Positions 8,337 to 18,215 of a stretch of 64,000 nt of DNA are shown here, piece by piece. Position 1 is the stretch's first letter. Every line of letters starts with the position of its first letter. The DNA comes from Leptothrix discophora. GTDB lineage: Bacteria; Pseudomonadota; Gammaproteobacteria; Burkholderiales; Burkholderiaceae_C. The stretch spans positions 62,001 to 126,000 of the forward strand of contig NZ_JAUZEE010000003.1 of assembly GCF_030705305.1 (NCBI RefSeq). Reading direction: 5' to 3'. The notes beneath the pieces were generated by a model. The model was not told the origin of the DNA, did no database searches, and was given only the letters and a program-made list of their open reading frames with translations. A program made the translations under genes and the position numbers.

Positions 8337-9410
8337 TCAGGCAGCTGGCGCGGGCGGAAACGTCACCACGTGATCGACCTGGGCGCGCACGCCGATCCAT
8401 TCGCCGATCGCATGGTCGTGGTGCGACGGCACATGCGCCAGCACCTGTTCGCCGCTGGCGAGTTCGAGCGTGTAGAGGAACTCCGAGCCGCGGAAGGCCT
8501 TGGCCTGGATGCGGGCCTTCACCGGGCTGTCGTCGTCGTGAACGATGTCGTCGGCCCGCAGCAGCACCTCGCAACGGCCGGACGCGTCGGGCAGCGGGCA
8601 TTCCTGCGGATCGGCGAGTTCGCCCAGCGGCGTCAGCACGCGCGAGCCGCTGGCGTCGACGCGGACCTGGCCGGGCGTGAACACGCCATGGCCGACGAAG
8701 GTGGCGACGAAGCGTGTCGCCGGCCGGTGGTAGAGCGCATAGGGCTCGTCCCACTGGTCGAGCTGGCCGTGCTGCATGACGCCGATCTCGTCGGCCACCG
8801 CGAAGGCCTCGAGCTGGTCATGGGTGACGAACAGCGCGGTCGTGCCGGTCTGCTTGAGGATGGCACGGACCTCCTGCGCCAGCCGCTCGCGCAGGTCGAC
8901 GTCGAGGCTCGAGAACGGCTCGTCCATCAGCAGCAGGCTGGGCTGCGGTGCCAGCGCCCGGGCCAGCGCGATGCGCTGCTGCTGGCCGCCCGACAGCTGG
9001 TGCGGATAGCGCCTGGATGCGCCGCCCAGGCCGACCAGATCGAGCATCTGCGTGACCCGGTCGCGCTGCTCGGCGCGCGGCAGGCCATGCAGCCCGAAGG
9101 CGATGTTCTGGGCCGCCGTCATGTGCGGAAACAACGCGTAGTCCTGGAAGACCATGCCGACGCGGCGCTCGCGGGCGTCCAGGTGCAGGCCGGTGGCGGC
9201 CTCGCTGACCAGCCGCCCATCCAGCGTGATGCGCCCGCCGTGCAGGCGTTCCAGGCCGGCCACCGCGCGCAGCAGCGTCGTCTTGCCGCAGCCCGAAGGG
9301 CCGAGCAAGGCGCCGATCTGGCCGCGCCGCAGGCCCAGCGAGACGCGGTTCAGCGCCGGTCGGCCTGCGCCGCTGTACTGGACGGAAATCTGGTCGAGCT
9401 GGAGGTACAT
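8337..9410 (-). CDS. fbpC: Iron(III) ABC transporter ATP-binding protein FbpC-like
   Basis: 357 aa. Nucleotide-binding subunit of a binding-protein-dependent importer. Walker A GPSGCGKTT (37-45), Q-loop VFQDYALFPHM, signature LSGGQQQR, Walker B LLLMDEPFSSLD and the H-loop FVTHDQLEAF are all intact. A C-terminal TOBE-type domain (about 240-350) is typical of the FbpC/PotA class. It is divergent from the matching permease gene, with a Fur box in between, which fits ferric iron as substrate. No periplasmic binding protein gene is adjacent; it must be encoded elsewhere or have been lost. Sulfate or thiosulfate transport is the main alternative and is made less likely by the Fur box. Confidence 0.85.
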   Translation of the reverse strand: MYLQLDQISVQYSGAGRPALNRVSLGLRRGQIGALLGPSGCGKTTLLRAVAGLERLHGGRITLDGRLVSEAATGLHLDARERRVGMVFQDYALFPHMTAAQNIAFGLHGLPRAEQRDRVTQMLDLVGLGGASRRYPHQLSGGQQQRIALARALAPQPSLLLMDEPFSSLDVDLRERLAQEVRAILKQTGTTALFVTHDQLEAFAVADEIGVMQHGQLDQWDEPYALYHRPATRFVATFVGHGVFTPGQVRVDASGSRVLTPLGELADPQECPLPDASGRCEVLLRADDIVHDDDSPVKARIQAKAFRGSEFLYTLELASGEQVLAHVPSHHDHAIGEWIGVRAQVDHVVTFPPAPAA

Positions 9411-9463
9411 CGCAAGGTGCCTGGAAACCCCGATCGGCGCCGGTCTGCCGGTGGTCTCGCCCT

Positions 9464-9469
9464 ATCATA
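9464..9469 (-). promoter_or_regulatory. Candidate -10 box of fbpC
   Basis: On the minus strand TATGAT (5 of 6 matches) lies about 55 nt before fbpC. A -35-like TTTGCA, 16 nt upstream, falls inside the Fur box, so Fur binding would block RNA polymerase. Confidence 0.45.
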
Positions 9470-9480
9470 GCGACGGCGAT

Positions 9481-9499
9481 GTCAATGCAAATCATTCTC
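9481..9499. promoter_or_regulatory. Fur box in the fbpC-fbpB divergent promoter region
   Basis: GTCAATGCAAATCATTCTC matches the 19-bp consensus Fur site at 14 positions, including the AAT-G and ATCATT core. It lies between the two divergent iron-transport genes, predicting joint repression in iron-replete cells. Confidence 0.8.
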
Positions 9500-9549
9500 G
9501 ATCACTCAACTTGCCGTCCGTCAAGGTCGGCGCGAAGAGGCCGCCGGCC

Positions 9550-11166
9550 ATGAGGCAGGCGGGCATCCTTCTGGGCCTCCTGTGCCTGCTGCTGGCCTTG
9601 CCGGTGATCAGCCTGGCAAGCGCCTGGCTGGCGCTGGACAGCGCGGCACTGGAGGTGCTGCGCCACCAGCTCGCCACCGTCCTGCCCGACTACACGCGCG
9701 GCTCGCTGCTGCTGGCGCTGGCGGTCGGCGTCGGCGTGGCGATGGTCGGGACCGGTGCGGCCGTCGCGGTCACGCTGTTCGACTTCCCCGGCCGACGCCT
9801 GTTCGAGCTGACGCTGCTGCTGCCGCTGGCGATGCCGGCCTACGTGCTGGCCTACGTCTACACCGACACGCTGCAGTCCAGCGGCGCGCTGCAGATCTGG
9901 CTGCGCGAGCAGACCGGCCTGCGCGGCGCGCTCTGGCCGGACGTGCGCAGCCTGTGGGGCGCCGTGGTGCTGTTCGTGCTGGCGCTCTACCCCTACGTCT
10001 ACCTGCTGACCCGCACGGCGCTGGCTGGACGCGGCTCGACGCTGCTGGAGGCCGCCCGTCTGCTGGGTGCCGGACTGGTGCGCCGCATCGTCACGATCGC
10101 GCTGCCGCTGGCCCGGCCGGCGATCGCGGCGGGTGTCTCGCTGGCGTTGATGGAGACGCTGGCCGACTACGGCGTCGGCGCGTACTTCGGCCTGCAGACC
10201 TACACCACCGGCATCTACCGCGCCTGGCTGTCGTTCGGCGACCGGCTGGCCGCCGCCCAGCTGGCGACCCTGCTGCTGGTCGTCGTCGGCCTGCTGGCCT
10301 GGGCTGAACAACGCGCCCAGGCGCGCCTGCGCTACGCCACCGCACGACCATCCGGGCGGGCTGCCGATGCCCAGCCGCTGCGCCTGCGCGGCCTGAGCGC
10401 GGCCATCGCGGTGGTCGTCTGCGCCCTGCCGGTGCTGGCCGGCTTCGTCGTGCCGGTCGTGCTGCTGCTGCGGCTGGTCGTGCGCGAAGCCCTCTACGGC
10501 GAGTTCGGCCTGCCCTGGGAGCGCTTCCTCGGCTGGTCCTGGACAACGCTGCAGCTCGCCGGCGGTGCCGCCCTGCTGGCCGCCGCGCTGGCCCTGGCCC
10601 TGGCGCTGACGCTGCGCTGGCGACCCAGTCCCGTTCTGCAGACCGGCGTGCGGGTGGTCTCGCTGGGCTATGCGGTGCCGGGCGCGGTGATCGCCATCGG
10701 CCTGCTGCTGCCGGCCGGCTGGCTGCAGCAGCGCTTCCCGGAATCGACCTGGGGCACGCTGCTGACCAGCACGACGCTGGGCCTGGTCTACGCCTACCTG
10801 GTGCGCTTCTCGGCGGTCGCGCTGCAGTCGGTGCAGGCCGGCCTGTCACGCCTGCCGGCCAGCCTGGACGAGACGGGCCGCATGCTGGGCGCCGGGCCGC
10901 TGCGGCTGTTCCTGCAGGTCCACGGGCCGCTGCTGCTGCCGTCGGTCCTGGGCGCGGCGCTGCTGGTCTTCGTCGACGTGATGAAGGAGCTGCCCGCCAC
11001 GCTGGTGCTGCGGCCCTTCGACAGCGACACGCTGGCCGTCGTCGCCTACCAGCTGGCGCGCGACGAGCGCCTGGCCGAAGCCGCCCTGCCCTCGCTGGCG
11101 ATCGTCGCGGTCGGCCTGCTGCCGGTGCTGATGCTGGCCCGCGCGATCCGCCGCGCCGACGCCTGA
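9550..11166 (+). CDS. fbpB: Iron(III) ABC transporter permease FbpB-like
   Basis: 538 aa. Inner-membrane permease with two fused copies of the binding-protein-dependent transport domain, about 12 transmembrane helices in total, the architecture of FbpB/SfuB ferric permeases. The EAA-type loop for docking the ATPase is seen twice (LLEAARLLGAG in the first half and LDETGRMLGAG in the second). ATG 9550 is chosen because it opens the first hydrophobic helix (GILLGLLCLLLALPVISLAS); the frame stays open far upstream through the Fur box, which cannot be coding. It is divergent from its ATPase gene fbpC. The exonuclease gene follows after 13 nt and might be co-transcribed. Confidence 0.87.
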   Translation: MRQAGILLGLLCLLLALPVISLASAWLALDSAALEVLRHQLATVLPDYTRGSLLLALAVGVGVAMVGTGAAVAVTLFDFPGRRLFELTLLLPLAMPAYVLAYVYTDTLQSSGALQIWLREQTGLRGALWPDVRSLWGAVVLFVLALYPYVYLLTRTALAGRGSTLLEAARLLGAGLVRRIVTIALPLARPAIAAGVSLALMETLADYGVGAYFGLQTYTTGIYRAWLSFGDRLAAAQLATLLLVVVGLLAWAEQRAQARLRYATARPSGRAADAQPLRLRGLSAAIAVVVCALPVLAGFVVPVVLLLRLVVREALYGEFGLPWERFLGWSWTTLQLAGGAALLAAALALALALTLRWRPSPVLQTGVRVVSLGYAVPGAVIAIGLLLPAGWLQQRFPESTWGTLLTSTTLGLVYAYLVRFSAVALQSVQAGLSRLPASLDETGRMLGAGPLRLFLQVHGPLLLPSVLGAALLVFVDVMKELPATLVLRPFDSDTLAVVAYQLARDERLAEAALPSLAIVAVGLLPVLMLARAIRRADA

Positions 11167-11179
11167 TCCGGCCCGCACC

Positions 11180-12256
11180 ATGGCCGACGACCTGGTCGTG
11201 CTGCGCCCGCAGGGGCTCTACTGCCCACCGGGCGACTTCTGGATCGACCCCTGGCGCAAGGTCGACCGGGCCGTCATCACCCATGCCCATGCCGACCATG
11301 CGCGCAGCGGCCACGGCCACTACCTGGCCACCGCGATCAGCGCCGGCGTGCTGCGCGCCCGGCTCGGCGACATCCGCCTGCAGGGCCTGGCCTACGGCGA
11401 GTCCGTCGAGCACCACGGCGTGCGCATCAGCCTGCACCCGGCCGGCCATGTGCTCGGCTCGGCCCAGGTGCGGCTCGAACACGGCGGCCGCGTCTGGGTC
11501 GCCTCGGGCGACTACTACCTGCGCGGCGACGCCGCACCCGGCGAGCCGGCCAACCCGACCTGCGCGGCCTTCGAGCCGGTGCGCTGCGACACCTTCATCA
11601 CCGAATCGACCTTCGGCCTGCCGATCTACCGCTGGCGCCCGGAGGCCGAGGTCTTCGCCCAGATCGACGCCTGGTGGCGCGCCCAGGCCGACATCGGCCG
11701 GCCCTGCCTGTTGCAGGCCTACAGCTTCGGCAAGGCGCAGCGCCTGCTGGCCGGTGTGGACGCCTCGATCGGGCCGATCGTGGTTCACCCGACCGTCGAG
11801 GCCATCAACCGGGCCTACCGCGAGGCCGGCATCGAGCTGCCCGTCACGCGTCGCATGGAAGACCTGTCCCCGGCCGAGCGCGGCCGGGCGCTGCTGGTGA
11901 TGCCGCCGTCGGCCCGGCCCGGCCTGTGGCTGGGCGACGAGCCGACGGCGCTTGCCGAGCCGGCCGTCGCCTTCGCCAGCGGCTGGATGCAGGTCCGGTC
12001 CGCCCGTCGACGGCCCGGCCTGGACCGCGGCTTCGTGCTCAGCGACCACGCCGACTGGCCCGGCCTGCAGCGCGCCATCGCGGCGACCGGCTGCCAGCGC
12101 GTCATCGTCACCCACGGCCAGGAGGCGGTGATGGTGCGCTGGCTGCGCGAGCAGGGCCTGGACGCCGGCAGTTTCCCCACGCCCTTCGGCCAGGACGAGG
12201 CGTCCGACAATGCGGCCCATGAACGATCCGATCATGAACGACCCGATCCCGCCTGA
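11180..12256 (+). CDS. Ligase-associated-type DNA exonuclease (metallo-beta-lactamase fold)
   Basis: 358 aa. Contains the MBL metal motif HAHADHA (about residues 35-41), a second histidine in [12 protein letters not shown], and downstream beta-CASP-like motifs ([40 protein letters not shown]). This combination is that of the exonuclease family usually encoded beside an ATP-dependent DNA ligase and an Lhr-like helicase. Neither partner is next to it here; it sits behind fbpB and overlaps queF by 47 nt. The family is predicted to act in DNA end processing; activity here is inferred. A 15-bp tandem duplication encodes its last residues and also the first codons of queF. Confidence 0.8.
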   Translation: MADDLVVLRPQGLYCPPGDFWIDPWRKVDRAVITHAHADHARSGHGHYLATAISAGVLRARLGDIRLQGLAYGESVEHHGVRISLHPAGHVLGSAQVRLEHGGRVWVASGDYYLRGDAAPGEPANPTCAAFEPVRCDTFITESTFGLPIYRWRPEAEVFAQIDAWWRAQADIGRPCLLQAYSFGKAQRLLAGVDASIGPIVVHPTVEAINRAYREAGIELPVTRRMEDLSPAERGRALLVMPPSARPGLWLGDEPTALAEPAVAFASGWMQVRSARRRPGLDRGFVLSDHADWPGLQRAIAATGCQRVIVTHGQEAVMVRWLREQGLDAGSFPTPFGQDEASDNAAHERSDHERPDPA

Positions 12257-13097
12257 CCACGCCCAGCCCCACGCCGACCCGGCGGCCTCGCCGCTGGGCC
12301 GCGTCTCGGCCTACCGCGACACCTACGCGCCCGAGCTGCTCTACCCGATCGCCCGCCAGCCCAAGCGCGAGGAGATCGGCATCGCCGGCGCCCTGCCCTT
12401 CATGGGCTGCGACCTCTGGACCGCCTACGAGCTGTCCTGGCTCAACCTGCGTGGCAAGCCGCAGGTGGCGCTCGCCCAGATCACGGTGCCGTGCGAGTCG
12501 CCGGCCATCGTGGAGAGCAAGTCCTTCAAGCTCTACCTCAACAGCTTCAACATGAGCCGCTTCGAATCGGCCGATGCGGTGCGCGAGGTGCTGCAGCGCG
12601 ACCTCAGCGCCGCCTTCGGCCAGCGCGTGGGCGTCAAGGTCCTGAGCGCGCACGACTTCGCGGCCCAGCGCATCGAGGAACTCGACGGCGTCGACCTGGA
12701 CCGGCTGGACCTCGACTGCGATGCCTACACGCCCTCGCCCGAGCTGCTGGGCGCGAACTTCGACGAGAAGCCCGTCACCGAGACCCTGACCTCCGGCCTG
12801 CTCAAGAGCAACTGCCTCGTCACCGGCCAGCCCGACTGGGGCAGCGTCCAGATCCGCTACAGCGGCCCGCAGATCGACCAGGCGGGGCTGCTGCGCTACC
12901 TCGTCAGCTTCCGCCAGCACAACGAATTCCATGAGCAGTGCGTCGAGCGCATCTACATGGACGTGCTGACGCGCTGCAAGCCGGTCCAGTTGCAGGTCTA
13001 CGCCCGCTACACCCGGCGCGGCGGTCTGGACATCAACCCCTGGCGCACCAGCCACCCGGACACGCCGCCGCGCAACCTGCGCACCGCGCGCCAGTGA
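12210..13097 (+). CDS. queF: NADPH-dependent 7-cyano-7-deazaguanine reductase
   Basis: Up to 295 aa. Reduces preQ0 to preQ1 in queuosine synthesis. This is the long, bimodular QueF: the N-terminal half holds the family motif ESKSFKLY (102-109), the C-terminal half the catalytic Cys202 in [12 protein letters not shown] with Asp209 nearby. Three in-frame ATG codons (12210, 12219, 12234) are possible starts; the last two were created by a 15-bp duplication. 12210 has a GACGAGG ribosome-binding site about 8-10 nt upstream and is kept, but it overlaps the upstream exonuclease by 47 nt. The first ~30 residues are poorly conserved and Pro/Asp-rich, so a later start is also plausible. Confidence 0.93.
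   Translation: MRPMNDPIMNDPIPPDHAQPHADPAASPLGRVSAYRDTYAPELLYPIARQPKREEIGIAGALPFMGCDLWTAYELSWLNLRGKPQVALAQITVPCESPAIVESKSFKLYLNSFNMSRFESADAVREVLQRDLSAAFGQRVGVKVLSAHDFAAQRIEELDGVDLDRLDLDCDAYTPSPELLGANFDEKPVTETLTSGLLKSNCLVTGQPDWGSVQIRYSGPQIDQAGLLRYLVSFRQHNEFHEQCVERIYMDVLTRCKPVQLQVYARYTRRGGLDINPWRTSHPDTPPRNLRTARQ
12219..12248. repeat. 15-bp x2 tandem duplication at the exonuclease/queF junction
   Basis: ATGAACGATCCGATC followed by ATGAACGACCCGATC, with one mismatch. It duplicates a start codon and adds five residues to both overlapping proteins. Confidence 0.9.
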
Positions 13098-13135
13098 CCG
13101 CCGCCTCATCCACGCATCCCGCAGGAGACCCCGAC

Positions 13136-13495
13136 GTGATCACGCTGCACGGCATCCCCAACTGCGACACCGTCAAGAAGGCCCGTGCCTGGCTGGAGGA
13201 ACAGGGCTTGCCCTATGCCTTCCACGACTTCAGGAAGGCGGGCGTGCCCGAGACCGAGATCGACGGCTGGATCGCCGCCGTCGGCTGGGAGAAGCTGGTC
13301 AACCGCGCCGGCACCACCTGGCGCAAGCTCGACGAGCCGACCCGCGCGGCCGTGGTCGACGCGGCCAGTGCCCGGGCCCTGATGCTGGCCCAGGCCAGCG
13401 TCATCAAGCGCCCGGTGACGCGCTGGCCGGACGGCCGCATCAGCGTCGGGTTCAGCGCCGATGCCTACGCGCAGCGCGTCACCGGACAGGCCTGA
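13136..13495 (+). CDS. Spx/ArsC-fold protein, YffB-like
   Basis: 119 aa. Thioredoxin-fold ArsC/Spx family. The N-terminus ITLHGIPNCDTVKKARAWL is that of the YffB subgroup, with a single Cys in the CXXT arrangement instead of CXXC, and the RPVT segment (about 98-101) is conserved. YffB proteins are often annotated as arsenate reductase, but true glutaredoxin-linked arsenate reductase activity has not been the rule for this group. GTG 13136 is the start because GCAGGAGA lies 8 nt upstream and the protein begins on the first beta strand there. It is close to, but convergent with, the arsenic operon, so a link to arsenic is tempting but unproven. Confidence 0.8.
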   Translation: MITLHGIPNCDTVKKARAWLEEQGLPYAFHDFRKAGVPETEIDGWIAAVGWEKLVNRAGTTWRKLDEPTRAAVVDAASARALMLAQASVIKRPVTRWPDGRISVGFSADAYAQRVTGQA

Positions 13496-13510
13496 GCCCG
13501 GCCGTCCGGG

Positions 13511-13555
13511 CCGGCGTGCAGCGGGCCGGCATGCAGCGGGCCGGCATGCAGCGGG
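13511..13555. repeat. 15-bp x3 tandem repeat between yffB-like gene and arsC
   Basis: Three adjacent copies of CCGGC(G/A)TGCAGCGGG lie in the 64-nt gap between convergent genes; the only difference is G versus A in copy one. Confidence 0.9.
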
Positions 13556-13559
13556 CCGA

Positions 13560-14054
13560 TCAGCGTGTGCCGATCGCGTGCATCTCGCGCTGCCGGTGGT
13601 CGGCGTCCAGCGCGGCCAGCGGCAGGGCCAGCATCAGCTCGATGCGGCGCTTGAGCAGCAGGGCGGTGTCGTAGAAGGCCCGCGCGCGGTGCGCGTCGTC
13701 GCCCTCGACCCTGGACGGATCGGCCACGCCCCAGTGCGCCCGAACCGGATGACCCGGCCAGACCGGGCATTCCTCGCCGGCCGCGTCGTCGCAGACCGTG
13801 ACGATGAAGTCGAAGGCCGGCGCACCGGTCCGCGCAAACTCGTCCCAGCTCTTGCTGTGCAGGCCCTCGGTCGGCAGGTGCATGCCCTGCAGCGTGCGCA
13901 AGGCCAGCGGATGGACCTGACCCGAGGGCTGGCTGCCCGCGGACCAGCCCTTGAAACGGCCGTGGCCCAGTCCGTTCAGAAGGCTTTCCGCGAGGATGGA
14001 CCGGGCCGAGTTGTGGGTGCAGAGGAAGAGGACGTGGTGAACCGGATCAGACAC
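13560..14054 (-). CDS. arsC: Arsenate reductase, low-molecular-weight phosphatase type
   Basis: 164 aa. Reduces As(V) to As(III). The LMW-PTPase P-loop CTHNSARS (Cys12, Arg18) is near the N-terminus, and Cys88 (VTVCDD) and Cys96 (EECPVWPG) are placed as the resolving pair of thioredoxin-coupled ArsC. Last gene of the arsR-arsI-arsC operon, 46 nt after arsI. There is no adjacent arsB, acr3 or arsP export pump, so As(III) must leave by a transporter encoded elsewhere. Confidence 0.9.
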   Translation of the reverse strand: MSDPVHHVLFLCTHNSARSILAESLLNGLGHGRFKGWSAGSQPSGQVHPLALRTLQGMHLPTEGLHSKSWDEFARTGAPAFDFIVTVCDDAAGEECPVWPGHPVRAHWGVADPSRVEGDDAHRARAFYDTALLLKRRIELMLALPLAALDADHRQREMHAIGTR

Positions 14055-14100
14055 GTGAGGGCTCCAGAGGTGCGCGAGGTCGGGGACGGGACATCGGGTT

Positions 14101-14595
14101 TCAGCAGCAGCTGCCGCCCGACTTGACCGCGATGGCGATGGGCTTGCCGCGGGTCGGCGACACCGGCCGCGCAGCCTGCGGCGGGCAGCAGGCCGAGGCC
14201 GGCTCCGCGGCAGCCGCCTTCTCGCTGAACACCGGGATGCTGTCGAGCGTGTGGTAGTGCTCCCAGGCGATGCCCTGCGGATCCGTCAGCCAGTGCTTGT
14301 CGCTGCGGGCATAGCAGCAGGTCGTCTCGCCGACGTCGTGCAGCGCCAGGTCGGCCGACTCGGCACGTGCCTTCAGCTCGGCGAGTTCCTCGGCGCTGTC
14401 GGTCTGGATGCCCAGGTGGTCGATGCCCGGCGTGCTGCCGCGGGTCGAGATCGCGAAGTTGATGCGCGGGTCCTCGATCATCCACTTGGCGTAGTCCGAC
14501 TCGACCCGGGTCGGCTCGGCGCCGAACATCCGGCTGTAGAAGGCGATGCTGGCCGTCAGGTCGTCGACGTGGGCATGGACGTGGAAGCGCTTCAT
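14101..14595 (-). CDS. arsI: ArsI/CadI-family vicinal-oxygen-chelate protein
   Basis: 164 aa. VOC (glyoxalase/bleomycin-resistance) fold. In ArsI this fold makes an Fe(II)-dependent C-As lyase that demethylates organoarsenicals such as MAs(III). Candidate metal ligands are His5, His60 (GIDHLGI) and Glu112 (IAWEHYH); the vicinal Cys93-Cys94 pair (ETTCCYAR) needed for binding trivalent arsenicals is present, and the C-terminus has two further Cys pairs (ACC near residue 136 and the terminal SCC). Many such genes are called cadmium-induced CadI; the CC pair and the ars context favour ArsI. Start at ATG 14595, with the longer frame rejected because it runs back into arsR. Confidence 0.82.
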   Translation of the reverse strand: MKRFHVHAHVDDLTASIAFYSRMFGAEPTRVESDYAKWMIEDPRINFAISTRGSTPGIDHLGIQTDSAEELAELKARAESADLALHDVGETTCCYARSDKHWLTDPQGIAWEHYHTLDSIPVFSEKAAAAEPASACCPPQAARPVSPTRGKPIAIAVKSGGSCC

Positions 14596-14612
14596 GGGGT
14601 GTCCTCGGGGGT

Positions 14613-14942
14613 TCAGCAGGGGCAGGAAGTGGCGCTGGTGTCCGGAACCGGGCAGGCGGCACCTTCGCAGCAGTGGGCGGTCAGGAAGCCGACCAGCGCA
14701 TTCATGCGCTCGTAGGCCGCCCGGTAGATCAGGTTGCGGCCATCGCGTGACTGGGTGATGAGCCCGGCCTGCGTCAGCTCCTTCAGGTGGAAGGACAGCG
14801 TGTTGGCCGGCAGTGCCAGTTGCGCGGCCAGCACGCCCGGCGTCAGGCCGCCCGGGCCGGCGACCACCAGCGCGCGGAACAGCCGCAGCCGGTGGGCCTG
14901 GGCCAGCGCGGTCAGGGCGCGGACGACGTCTTGATCTTCCAT
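14613..14942 (-). CDS. arsR: ArsR-family transcriptional repressor
   Basis: 109 aa. Winged-helix repressor ([19 protein letters not shown] is the recognition region, about 45-63). There is no classical ELCVCDL site in the DNA-reading helix; instead five cysteines cluster at the C-terminus (Cys91, 92, 97, 107, 109), so the As(III) sensor is of the C-terminal type known from other ArsR branches. An inverted repeat starts 3 nt before its ATG, indicating tight autoregulation. No good Shine-Dalgarno is seen; the transcript may be leaderless. It heads the operon arsR-arsI-arsC and is divergent from hoxK. Confidence 0.9.
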   Translation of the reverse strand: MEDQDVVRALTALAQAHRLRLFRALVVAGPGGLTPGVLAAQLALPANTLSFHLKELTQAGLITQSRDGRNLIYRAAYERMNALVGFLTAHCCEGAACPVPDTSATSCPC

Positions 14943-14944
14943 TG

Positions 14945-14960
14945 TTCAATCATCGTTGAA
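14945..14960. promoter_or_regulatory. ArsR operator
   Basis: Inverted repeat TTCAA-N6-TTGAA, immediately upstream of the arsR start. It resembles known ArsR sites in arm sequence and spacing. Confidence 0.65.
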
Positions 14961-15098
14961 GGATGGAATCGGCGTCAAGTCGGCCAGCCCGTGCTGGTCA
15001 CGGCGCTTCCAGTCCGGCTGCCAGGGCGGAAGGCGTCCGACCAGCCGGCGCCAGCGCTGCGGCCGCGGCCAGATCGATCGCGCCAAAAAACCACGTCG

Positions 15099-15111
15099 GA
15101 TCAAGCACTTG
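15099..15111 (+). promoter_or_regulatory. Candidate IHF site upstream of hoxK
   Basis: GATCAAGCACTTG matches the IHF core WATCAA-N4-TTR except at the first base, and a 6-A tract (15085-15090) lies upstream as in many strong IHF sites. It is centred about 70 nt before the predicted start of transcription, a usual place for bending DNA at sigma-54 promoters. Confidence 0.5.
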
Positions 15112-15150
15112 GCGCGCACGCCCCGGACTTACCCGCAGGCCGTGACTTCC

Positions 15151-15164
15151 GGCACGGCTCTTGT
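15151..15164 (+). promoter_or_regulatory. Sigma-54 promoter of the hox operon
   Basis: GGCACG-N4-TTGT, preceded by C, matches the -24/-12 consensus (TGGCACG-N4-TTGC) with the required 10-nt spacing between the GG and GT/GC doublets; the one important deviation is T for C at -12. Predicted transcription start near 15175, leader about 38 nt. The operon encodes its own sigma-54 activator (HoxA with GAFTGA), which supports the call. Confidence 0.72.
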
Positions 15165-15212
15165 GACTGGCAGGTCGGCACACCCCGGAGCGGTGAGCGA
15201 GGAGACAAGACG

Positions 15213-16286
15213 ATGGAGACCTTCTACGAGGTGATGCGGCGCCAGGGCATCTCGCGGCGCAGCTTTCTCAAATACTGTTCGCTGACCGCGACGTCGCTGG
15301 GGCTGTCGCCGGCCTTCGTGCCGCAGATCGCCCATGCGATGGAAACCAAGCCGCGCACCCCGGTGCTGTGGCTGCACGGGCTGGAATGCACCTGCTGCTC
15401 GGAGAGCTTCATCCGCAGCGCGCATCCGCTGGCCAAGGACGTCGTGCTGTCGATGATCTCGCTCGACTACGACGACACGCTGATGGCCAGCGCGGGTCAC
15501 CAGGCCGAGGCCATCCTCGAGGAGGTGATGACCCGGTACAAGGGCAACTACATCCTCGCCGTCGAGGGCAACCCGCCGCTCAACCAGGACGGCATGAGCT
15601 GCATCATCGGCGGGCGCCCCTTCGTCGACCAGCTGCGCCACGTCGCCAAGGACGCCAAGGCGATCATCAGCTGGGGCTCCTGCGCCAGCTGGGGCTGCGT
15701 GCAGGCGGCCAAGCCGAACCCGACGCGGGCCACGCCGGTCCATCAGGTGATCACCGACAAGCCCATCATCAAGGTGCCCGGCTGCCCGCCGATCGCCGAG
15801 GTGATGACCGGCGTCATCACCTACATGCTGACCTTCGACCGCATCCCCGAGCTCGACCGCCAGGGCCGGCCGAAGATGTTCTACAGCCAGCGCATCCACG
15901 ACAAGTGCTACCGCCGGCCGCACTTCGACGCCGGCCAGTTCGTCGAGCACTTCGACGACGAGTCCGCCCGCCGCGGCTACTGCCTCTACAAGGTCGGCTG
16001 CAAGGGCCCGACCACCTACAACGCCTGCTCCACGGTGATGTGGAACGAGGGCACCAGCTTCCCGATCAAGGCCGGCCACGGCTGCATCGGCTGCAGCGAG
16101 GACGGCTTCTGGGACAAGGGCTCGTTCTACGACCGCCTGACCCACATCCACGCCTTCGGCGTCGAGGCCAACGCCGACCAGGTCGGCGGCACCGCGGCCG
16201 GCGTGGTGGGCGCCGCAGCGGTGGCGCATGCCGCCGTCTCGGCCATCCGGCGGGCCGGCTCGGGCCGCACCGACGCGCCGCGCTGA
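15213..16286 (+). CDS. hoxK: Oxygen-tolerant membrane-bound [NiFe] hydrogenase, small subunit
   Basis: 357 aa. Electron-transfer subunit of the H2-oxidising enzyme on the periplasmic face. A twin-arginine signal (SRRSFLKY, 14-21) is followed by a cleavage site near AHA-METK (42/43). With mature numbering the proximal-cluster cysteines are 17, 19, 20, 115, 120 and 149, the six-cysteine set of the 4Fe-3S cluster that gives Ralstonia MBH its O2 tolerance; sensitive enzymes have Gly at two of these. A C-terminal hydrophobic helix (about 325-345) anchors the protein to the cytochrome b subunit HoxZ. ATG 15213 has AGGAGA about 7 nt upstream. First gene of the operon. Confidence 0.97.
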   Translation: METFYEVMRRQGISRRSFLKYCSLTATSLGLSPAFVPQIAHAMETKPRTPVLWLHGLECTCCSESFIRSAHPLAKDVVLSMISLDYDDTLMASAGHQAEAILEEVMTRYKGNYILAVEGNPPLNQDGMSCIIGGRPFVDQLRHVAKDAKAIISWGSCASWGCVQAAKPNPTRATPVHQVITDKPIIKVPGCPPIAEVMTGVITYMLTFDRIPELDRQGRPKMFYSQRIHDKCYRRPHFDAGQFVEHFDDESARRGYCLYKVGCKGPTTYNACSTVMWNEGTSFPIKAGHGCIGCSEDGFWDKGSFYDRLTHIHAFGVEANADQVGGTAAGVVGAAAVAHAAVSAIRRAGSGRTDAPR

Positions 16287-16323
16287 GCGGGCCTCGAACC
16301 ACACGATCTGGAGACACCACGCC

Positions 16324-18180
<1,857 letters not shown>

Positions 18181-18215
18181 GCGCGCGCCCCGATCGACAC
18201 CCCAAGGAGACACGC

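Noticed and set aside
10091-12235. A 714-aa minus-strand frame
   Set aside because: It is antisense to fbpB and the exonuclease and breaks into Arg/Pro/Ala-rich low complexity.
12210-12256. Frameshift or annotation error at the exonuclease/queF overlap
   Set aside because: Both proteins are intact to their ends; the 47-nt overlap is explained by a 15-bp duplication and queF can start further downstream.
13136-14054. Treating the YffB/Spx-like gene as a second arsenate reductase of the ars operon
   Set aside because: It is convergent with the operon, belongs to the CXXT subgroup, and is separated by a tandem repeat; no shared transcription is possible.
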